A stretch of DNA of 64,000 nt. It comes from Sophora flavescens (taxonomy: Eukaryota > Streptophyta > Magnoliopsida > Fabales > Fabaceae). A program made the translations under genes and the position numbers. A model generated the notes under the pieces. That model had not been told where the DNA came from and searched no databases. It saw nothing but the letters and a program-made list of their open reading frames with translations. Where the stretch lies: assembly GCA_030762895.1 (NCBI GenBank), contig CM061063.1:104058210-104122209 (forward strand), in the 5' to 3' direction. Shown here one piece after another: positions 56,182 through 64,000 of the stretch (its first letter is position 1; every line of letters begins with the position of its first letter).

Positions 56182-58029
56182 TAGATAGTCACAGCTAATT
56201 CAAAAAGACTTTCTTTATTTTACCAATTATATAATCGTGTGATAGTTACTTGAGCTGGCTGGATACAAAAAACGTTTTTTAACACTCAAAATACAATACT
56301 TTCCCAAAATATCGTGTCATATGTAAGGGTAACTCATTGTTGTCAACTTGTCATATACCATATGTCAAACTAAGCTGAAATGAACGTGGTATATGTATAT
56401 GGGAGTATAATATTATTTAAGTGTTGTATTCTGGATATTTAAATAACACAACTCTTACACACACTAGGGTTGGTGCAAAGAATTGATCCTAAATGGCTGT
56501 GTTGACAGATGATCCATGTCTTAGTCATGGATTGATACAAAATCCCCCACCTCTGATTTATTCATTTTGGGAATTTTATCTCACGTTATCTAAATAAAAA
56601 TAGAAAAAGGAAAACTGTTGTAAGTTATAACCAATGATTTTTCAACCTACCCAAACGTGTACTAAAATTCAAGTTTTTAATTATGCCCCATTCAGTCTGC
56701 TATTCTTTGCTTGTCAAAAAAAAAAAAAAAAAAAGTCTGCCATTCTTTGGTTCCTTTTGACATTCATATTATTTAGATTTGTTCGTTATCATTTTGTTGG
56801 GATGCAAGTTATAAAAATATGTATTCCTTCCAAATTCTGCTTGAGACGGTTAGAACCGTGGAGTCGTCCAATCAACGCTTTTTTCTTCCCCGTGCTTTTT
56901 AAGATTATTGTTGATTGAATTGGTCAAATACCTACTTCAGTGCCTGCAGGCTGGCATTTCTATCCACACAATCAAGTCATGAACAGATGGGGATAGGCAC
57001 AGGGTACATTAAAAAAGAAAAACACCCATACATTAAGTGGGTAGTGATCAAGAACATCCATTTGGTGCCAAAACTACAGCAAAAATATTAGTTTGTTGCA
57101 AAAAAAAAAAAAAGGACCAAAATGCAGCACATTGAGAATTATTGTTTCTCAAAATGTGTTGATTTTCAGATTTTGGAATGCACAGTGAGAAGTTGGGACT
57201 TAATTTTGGGAAATAATTCCCAGTATGCTTACAATTTGGGACTTTTTATTACAATAAATTAATATTTTTGCCCCAAAACTTGCATTGGAATTTCTCGTTC
57301 CAATTTATTGCAGGCTACATCATTCAAGTCTAGATTCGTTGTTGATTCAAATTCAATATTCATCGTTAATTCATCATAAAGAGATTTGACTGATTCATGG
57401 TTTGGTACAAATCTTTGACCACATCAAGAACAAGAAGAATAATTTTAAAGATTAATGATATTTAGACATAAAAATCGTGTGTAAATACTAAATAAAAGTA
57501 TTCATTTTCATTTATTTATTACTATTATTTTATTTGTTCTCATCATGTATTTAATCACTTCCAAAACACTCATAAGCAACTATACGATGTTTATACAAGA
57601 TGTGCAAATATCTTTACTCATCTTAAATGAATTCACGGGTCACAGGAAAGGGCCCCTTGTATTTCACATATATCACCATGTTATATTAACAGTGTTTACA
57701 AGTCACATTTCATAATTAAAAAAGAGAGTTTACAGGTCACAAGGGGCCGTATACTTCACAAGCTATAAGACCTATAATTTGAGAAATATATTCTGTATAT
57801 GTTTTTTTATATTATGTGGTCATGTAAAATAAAATAAAAATTGCGCAAAGAGATTTTATTATTATGTATTTAATAAAAATTGTAAAAATTCTTTTATAGC
57901 TTTTATGTTTATATTTTCATATGATCACATGACAACAAAAATGCACATGAAAATATCTATTCCTAGAAACTTTTTTGGGGGGCTTTTTTTTCTTTTTTCT
58001 TTTGTCTTAACATCTCTCATTTCAAAGCC
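56182..58029. other. Intergenic, no gene seen
   Basis: AT-rich spacer with A runs at about 56716-56734 and 57100-57113. No supported ORF, RNA gene or element. Confidence 0.5.
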
Positions 58030-58043
58030 TATGTTTCCTTTAC

Positions 58044-58231
58044 CAACATGGTGTGGCACAGTTGGTAGATAACTAAGCCTCTTATGCATGTGACCAGAGG
58101 TTTGATTTCTGGCTCATGCGTATGGAAGAGCATATGTTGGAAGAGATCAACCCCTTAAATGGATCTCCGTACCTCGATGGATTAGTCTCCGACTCTCGGT
58201 TGGAGGATACTCGGGTTCACATAAAAAAGGT
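58044..58231 (+). mobile_element. SINE, long variant, 14-bp target duplication
   Basis: A 188-bp insert between TATGTTTCCTTTAC repeats (58030-58043, 58232-58245). A box TGGTGTGGCACAGTTGGTAGA and B box AGGTTTGATTTCTGG are present, with a body ending GGAGGATACTCGGGTTCAC plus A-rich tail. It is the same family as 28599-28727, with an additional internal block of about 60 bp (about 58121-58179). The 132-codon frame starting inside it is not a gene. Confidence 0.85.
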
Positions 58232-58615
58232 TATGTTTCCTTTACATCCAATTGATTGTTATGTTGGGAAAATAGAATTTTTTTTTTATACCACAAATTG
58301 TTCAATCTTTCCTCAGTATAGTTGTTTCATCTGTCTTCAACTATATCATGACCATTGTCTAACTCCAAAAATTCTTGTGTACACTAGTCGGCACACTAGC
58401 AGCATATGTGGTACAACAAATTTTGAGTTCCACGTAACCAAGTCTGTCCACCATAAACACTGTCGATATGAGTACATATATATTTGCATTCTCATGAATT
58501 TACACACATGCTAAAGATAAATTCAAGAATTAGAACTGATTAAGACAGCACTTGTATGCTTAAACATGGAGAGTAATTATTTAAACAGTCATGGGATCAT
58601 ACTTATCTGAACTAA

Positions 58616-58641
58616 CTAGCCGGTGCCCGTGCATCGCACGA
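58616..58641 (-). mobile_element. Helitron-like 3' terminus
   Basis: Read on the minus strand: a short palindrome CGTGC-GAT-GCACG (58640-58628), eight bases, then CTAG (58619-58616) followed by T. Helitrons end in a hairpin about 10 bases before CTRR and insert between A and T. The element body would extend to higher coordinates. Its 5' end (TC...) was not located and no Rep/helicase is present. Confidence 0.5.
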
Positions 58642-58859
58642 GAACGTGTCAATTTCTTACGACAGATAGATGATATAAATATTTTTTGACATTTTAAATT
58701 GTATTTTCATTGTCATGGAAATTAACAAACGCTTAATATTAATGTGGTAAAATTCATATAAATAATGTTACAAAAAAATCATATAAATAAATCTTCAACC
58801 TTATACTGCTTGCTTCAAACTTTGCAACCTGCAAAAAAATAATTTTTTTTAAAAAATTC

Positions 58860-61275
58860 GAGAGAAGTAAGAGGAATCAAACTTCTTAGATTCAATAGGC
58901 CCAAGAAAGGGAGCCTCATGGATGTCATTAGAGAAATAAAATATAACAACTATATGTTTTTTTTGTTAAAAAACCAACAACTATATATTATACATCTTTT
59001 TCCAACTATTATCACACAATCATTTATTAAGACTAGATTGGAAGTTACAAATTCTATGTTAAACATGATATAACATCAAACACATAGAAAAAGGGAAGAA
59101 GCCATGATTAGTGGTTAAATAAAAGCTTTACCCAACTAACCTTACTAGTAGTTTTTGGCTGATATGAAGAAATATATGCAATTGTAATCACTTTAGACAA
59201 TAATCAATAATAATATATAGGATAATGTTTGAAAGCAGAAGTCTAAATAGCATCAAAGTTATAAAAAACTACAATATTACACAGTTAAGAAGAATTAAAA
59301 TGAATATAGACGAAAGTCATGTTTAAGACATTTATCAATATCACATATAATATAAGTTGCAATGGATTTAGTTCACTGACATATGACAATATATACAGTA
59401 GCTTGGATCCTTCCATCATGTATTAAAGAAAATTAGTTAGTTCAAATATCATTCATAAAAGTTGTAAAAAAAATAGAAAACAAAAATGTTAAACAATTGT
59501 TATTGACATTACACTCATCCAAAAAAAAAACTAGTTCCACATCTATAAATATTATAAAGCAAAAATCATGGATGAAAAGTAATGCCATGTATCATTTTGA
59601 GAGCCATTTTAAAATTAAAAATTCTTTTGACATTTGACAAAATATTCCACTTTTAGAAATTATTTATAAAATTTATCAAATTATCAAGCATTTCTTCTTC
59701 CGCTTGCCTTATATTATCTCTCAACATTTAACGCTATATATGTTTCCAAAACAATTAAAACATTTCAAGATGAATTATTTTCCAATGTAATTTATTTAAA
59801 TTATAATTTCAATTCATTTCCAATCATCTAAATTTATTATCTATATTTGATTCATACAATTTTTTTTAAATAAAAATATCATTTTCAATAATTACAAGCT
59901 GTATATATATATTTTAAAGATAAAAACTATATTTTTTATATAAAATATATACTATTATTGGTATATACATATAGGTTTTATAAATGCTATTATTGGAAAA
60001 TGTCATTATTTTAATGATTGTAAATCATATATTATTATTATTACTATTATAAAGATCAAAGCTATATATATTTTTTTATAAAAAAATTATACAATAGCAT
60101 ATATACATATAATTCGCTTGATTATATATTTATAGTAAAATTTAAATTCTTTTAACAATTGAAAAAACATTTATCTTTTAGAAAGTATGTATATACATAT
60201 ATATATATATATATATTAAAATTAAAATTATCAATATTTTTTTCATCTCACTTACATTGGTATTGAAGATTATCAATCATTTTCAATGTAATTGATTTAT
60301 TTGAAGCAACTAAAAATTAATTGTTGTACATCATGAATCGTGATAAACAAAAAGTCATAAATATTATATATGTTTTCAAAGATAAATGGATGATCATGAA
60401 TTGAGTTACTGGTTAATTTATTAGTGACATTTATCCGTCAAAAGATAAACGGACGATCAAAGTAGAGTGACACGGCTTTGGAAAAAATCAATTTTTTTGC
60501 AACATCAATTGGGAGGTAATGTAGAGTTACTGTTTTTGGATGAGAATGGGTTATCTATAACCATTGCTCAATGTTTTTTAACTATATGTTTTTACAAATT
60601 CTTTCAAGACTAATATATTTGATCTTCTTAATTTTTTTTAATGTAGGATGAGAGGACCCAAGCTACTTCTATAGATGCTCTTCGGATTAGAGATCTTTTG
60701 GTTGAAGGTAATAATATTTATCTATAAATATTATAAAGCAAAAACCATGGATGTAAAGTTATGTCATGTATCATTTTGAGAGTGTAATGTCTATAACAAT
60801 TGTTTAACATTTTTGTTTCCTATTTTTTTTTTACAACTTTCATTAATGATATTTGAACTAACTAATTTTCTTTAATACATGATGGGAGGATCCAAGATAC
60901 TGTATATATTGTCATAGGACAGTGAACTAATGAATGATATTTGAAGTAACTAATTTTTCTATGTGTTTGATGTTATATCATGTTTAACATAGAATTTGTA
61001 ACTTCCAATCTAGTCTTAATGAATGATAGTGTGATAATAGTTGGAAAATGATGTATAACATATAGTTGTTGTTTTATTTTTTTAACAAAAAAAAAAAATA
61101 TAGTTGTTATATTTTATTTCTCTAATGAGATCCATGAGGCTCCTTTTCTTGTACTTATTGAATCTAAGAAGTTTGATTCCTCTCAAATGTCAAAATAATT
61201 TTTACTTTTAAAATGACTCTTAAAATGACACATGGCATAACTTTCCATCCATGATTTTTGCTTTATAATATTTAT
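58860..61275. repeat. Large inverted-repeat structure, 2.3 kb, possibly Helitron body
   Basis: 58862-59100 recurs inverted at 60955-61195 (for example CTAGATTGGAAGTTACAAATTC against its complement). 59365-59520 recurs inverted at 60780-60945. A 70-bp block at 59538-59620 (ATAAATATTATAAAGCAAAAA) has a direct copy at about 60720-60785 and an inverted copy at 61205-61275. The loop is very AT-rich and without ORFs. A transcript across it would fold into a long hairpin. The inverted order suggests successive insertions or a foldback element. Confidence 0.75.
60647..60707 (+). pseudogene. Exon-like fragment
   Basis: A 61-base block is bounded by TTTTAATGTAG upstream and GTAATA downstream, good acceptor and donor sites. 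One frame reads DERTQATSIDALRIRDLLVE without stops. It stands out from the AT-rich surroundings and could be an exon captured by the presumed Helitron. I do not recognise the parent gene. Confidence 0.35.
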
Positions 61276-61579
61276 TGATGTATCAAACACTCGAAACTAG
61301 TAATTACTATACATTTTTTCGTAAGCATGGCATAAGTTAAATTATCCAATATGGGAATGGATTCTCTTATGTGTGGTATGAGAATTCGGTTAAATATGAA
61401 TCATCAATTATAAAAAAGAAAGAGAAATTTCAAAAATTAAAAAAAGGGAAAAAGATGGTTTAAGGGTGAAATTTTTAACATGAGAGAATTGAAGTGATTC
61501 TCCGACATGAAAAAATTCATTCCCCACTATTGTATAAAAAGTTTTTAGGCATTATTACAACCAAATAGTGTGTCTCAAA

Positions 61580-61720
61580 GCCCCACTTAGATAGCTCACC
61601 TGATGATATTAAGGAATATAAAGGGACTCCAAATTCAGTTGAAGCTAAGGAGTTTGAATTCCACCCCATCCCCTTAACAAAAAAATACTAACATTGGTTG
61701 ATAAAAAAAATTATAATAAA
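61580..61720 (+). mobile_element. tRNA-derived SINE with 17-bp target duplication
   Basis: A 141-bp insert between AAATAGTGTGTCTCAAA (61563-61579) and AAATAGTGTGCCTCAAA (61721-61737), one mismatch. A box TTAGATAGCTCACCTGATG and B box AGTTTGAATTCC are visible, ending in an A/T-rich tail. Confidence 0.8.
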
Positions 61721-61737
61721 AAATAGTGTGCCTCAAA

Positions 61738-62826
61738 ATATGTTGGGTTGAAAAGTGTAGGACCATGATTATTGCTTGTGGCAACTTATAAAATAAGTGT
61801 CATTGATGCCCAAAATGTATCATTTAAAGCAAAACCTAACCACATGACTAAAGAAGATTAACGCAAATGCTTTGCTCATCGAGTAATCTTGTGCACGAGT
61901 CATTCCCTCTATAGTTTTCACAAAAATAATAGCCAGCTTTGTCTTGACTCAATTCGTTTATTTGGACGGATGGATTCGCTAGCCCCTTTGGACTTTGGTG
62001 CCATTGAGTTTAGAGAAAATGACCCACAACCGAATGGGAAAGGAAATTGGTGATGCCAAAAATTTATTGGCCTTGGAGCATCCACGTCTCAACATCTCTT
62101 ATTGGAGTTTTTAAATGGATCTCATCATTAAACATTATTTATTTTTATTTTTTACAACATAAGCACCCCATTCCTTCAATCCAACAATTTCTACAAAATT
62201 TTTAAATGGATCCCACCAATAACTTCACATCCTTATACTTCTATTTGTTAAAAAAAAACGGAAATGAGTGCTCAAAATTCACCCCAACTTCAATTGATGC
62301 GGGTGCTCTTATATGCCAATTTTTGTCACAATTCTCAAGCATGAACAGAAGGCATCGGTATTATCACCACAATAGCCACTTGCATAATAATAATAATAAA
62401 ACTAAAGTAAAAACGATTTAATATTGGAATTAATAAAGATAAAACTAAAAACAAATCAACATCGATAATAATATAATATCATAACAATTTGTCGATTTAG
62501 CAACTGAACAATTACCATAGCTTGCTCTCTACATTGGAAAGTATGAAAAATGAAAAGAAAAAAGGGAAGAACTAAAAAAGAAAACGGTCGCAAATATTGT
62601 CTTTATTTTATTCCTTCTCTATTGGTCGATTTTTTGGATATTCTTTTAAAACTCAATTCCATCTTAGAAATTGATATATACTTTAAAAAAAATTGTGAAA
62701 AACAGATATGAGCAAAAACTCTATGGACAATTAAATTTGCAACTTACAATGGCTTCTCAACATAGGAAAATATGCAAAACAAAGAAAAAGGGTGGAATTT
62801 GAAAAACCAGATGATAAGTATTCCCT
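61738..62826. other. Intergenic, no gene seen
   Basis: AT-rich, with a short (AAT)n run at about 62382-62399. It includes the 3' flank of the HMA-domain gene. Confidence 0.45.
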
Positions 62827-63436
62827 TTATTTTTTCTCCTCCTTTTTTTCCTCCTTTTTCTCTTCCTTCTTTTCTTCCTTCTTCTCTTCTTTCTTTTCTT
62901 CCTTCTTCTCTTCCTTGGCAGGTCCAACTGATATTATATCTACCTTCCCTACTTTCTTCAACTTCTTCACAATTTTCACTGTGTCCATTTGACCAATCAC
63001 TGTCAATTTCTGATCCTTGATATCTGCAGCAATTGAATCAACCCCTATGGATCAAAGTACCAAAATTTAAACAGATCAGTCCTTACTTATACTGTATTCC
63101 ACATATTTCATTAATATGAATTCAATTTTGAAAAACATATTTCTATGAAATACTAATACCAACCATAGATATCTGCAGCTGCTTCTATAGCTTTCTGCTT
63201 TGTTTTGTCATCAATCATAGTCAAGACCTTTAAAACAATCTTCTGCTATGGATCCAGACAGAACAAAAAGGGTAACTAAAATTAGTAAATAAATTATTTT
63301 TAAATTATTTCTCTGAATCAAATCAAACATAGAATATATAGCAAAAAAACATGGACATGTGCATAAGGAATCAAGTGGAAGAGAAAAAAAAAAAGTTCTG
63401 CATAGAATAGAATATGAAAATTAGTACCTGAGCCAT
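62827..63436 (-). CDS. Small HMA-domain protein (HIPP-like) with Lys/Glu tail
   Basis: Three exons read leftward: 63436-63428 (Met-Ala-Gln), 63242-63164 and 63044-62827 (TAA). They give 101 residues. The fold of a heavy-metal-associated domain is recognisable: KIVLKVLTMIDDKTKQKAIEA, then VDSIAADIKDQKLTVIGQMD, then KIVKKLKKVGKVDIISVG. The metal-binding CxxC of the classical domain is absent (the loop reads TMIDDKTKQK). After residue 76 the protein ends in a repeated Lys/Glu tail (EEKK units), without the C-terminal CaaX box of isoprenylated HIPPs. Plant proteins of this small type, including those related to integrated HMA decoys, often lack CxxC. Introns at a codon boundary after MAQ and within the Gly codon agree with the family. 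Function unknown; probably a metal-independent interaction protein. Confidence 0.88.
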
Positions 63437-63536
63437 TTGAAGAGAAGAAGGGTGTGAAAACAAGGAAGGATTTGGAATGAGATTTGAGAATTTTGTGGCC
63501 TTTGTACTATAGGGTAAGATGTGAGGCTGTTGAGTT

Positions 63537-63547
63537 CTTTTATTTAT
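63537..63547 (-). promoter_or_regulatory. TATA-like box of HMA-domain gene
   Basis: On the minus strand ATAAATAAAAG lies about 105 bases upstream of the ATG at 63436. Confidence 0.45.
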
Positions 63548-63559
63548 GCGTGTGAGTGG

Positions 63560-64000
63560 TGTTGTAAGCCCTAGTCACATCCAACATATGGACCCTTTAA
63601 ATTTAATTCAACAACACATAGGACAAATGTTTGACACAGTGATGCCATGTTGAGTGCCATTCTCTTTTTCTTTCTAGTTTTCTTGTTATCTTTTACAACT
63701 TACGAAAGCAAAAGTTCTTCATCAAAAATTTCAACGGTGCTTCATTCTTACGACTTGTATTTGAACTCAAGGTTATTGATTAAACTGAAAGAGACTCGCA
63801 TCACTTGAAAGATTATAATATGTAAACCTAACAGAATTGGAAAGGGAAAGAAGAAAAAAAAACATTTCTTAAATATCAAGCTAAATTGTTATTTTGTCTT
63901 TGGTAACTCACTTGTTAATTACTGAAATTTTTCTTCTTCAATATGTTAGTAAAAAAGGATCAAATGCAATGTCCAATTTCGTAAAGTTGTTTAAGAATTG
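63560..64000. other. Intergenic to window end, no gene seen
   Basis: Upstream of the HMA-domain gene. AT-rich, no supported feature. Confidence 0.45.

Noticed and set aside
58116..58514. 132-codon frame
   Set aside because: It starts inside a SINE and runs into AT-rich DNA; no family features.
62772..63020. Phe/Ser-rich plus-strand frames
   Set aside because: They are antisense to the Lys/Glu tail of the HMA-domain gene.

Overview
The window is plant nuclear DNA, most likely from a eudicot. It holds intron-rich genes with GT-AG junctions, long AT-rich intergenic stretches, plant-only gene families (an LTI65/RD29B-type stress protein, a P-class PPR protein, SHOC1) and plant transposon lineages (CACTA, Athila, Ty1-copia, hAT foldbacks, tRNA-derived SINEs). 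The look of the genes and repeats suggests a legume, but that is a guess.

Layout. Positions 1-19456 are one CACTA (En/Spm) DNA transposon whose left end lies outside the window. Both of its genes, a TNP2 transposase and a second plant transposase-type ORF, run leftward and are broken. A complete Athila-type Ty3/gypsy retrotransposon (5649-15841, 1482-bp LTRs, 5-bp AACAC duplication) sits inside the TNP2 gene. 19457-21770 is intergenic, with a SINE nested in a hAT-like element. 21828-26604 (+) is a gene for an NT-C2/coiled-coil protein. 27523-28740 holds two SINEs and a foldback element. 28757-36714 (-) is SHOC1, a meiotic crossover gene, with one apparent frameshift. 37506-37969 is a hAT foldback. 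38952-42782 (+) is an LTI65/RD29B-like gene with ABRE and DRE motifs upstream and a repeat-expanded middle, also with one apparent frameshift. 43200-44552 is a pair of nested hAT foldbacks. 44635-50808 is a decayed copia element with TA...TA LTR ends. 52843-54294 (+) is an intact P-class PPR gene. 55502-56013 is a third copy of the nested hAT family. 58044-61737 holds two SINEs, a Helitron-like 3' end and a 2.3-kb inverted-repeat structure. 62827-63436 (-) is a small gene for an HMA-domain protein with a Lys/Glu tail.

The genes look like ordinary single-copy plant genes and do not form a cluster or pathway. The notable material is the nested transposon history and the single-base frameshifts in otherwise well-preserved genes (SHOC1, LTI65, Athila pol). 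These could be real mutations or residual assembly indels. I found no convincing new multi-gene system.

Intron borders were placed by eye from reading frame, GT-AG sites and family resemblance. No alignment or database search was run.
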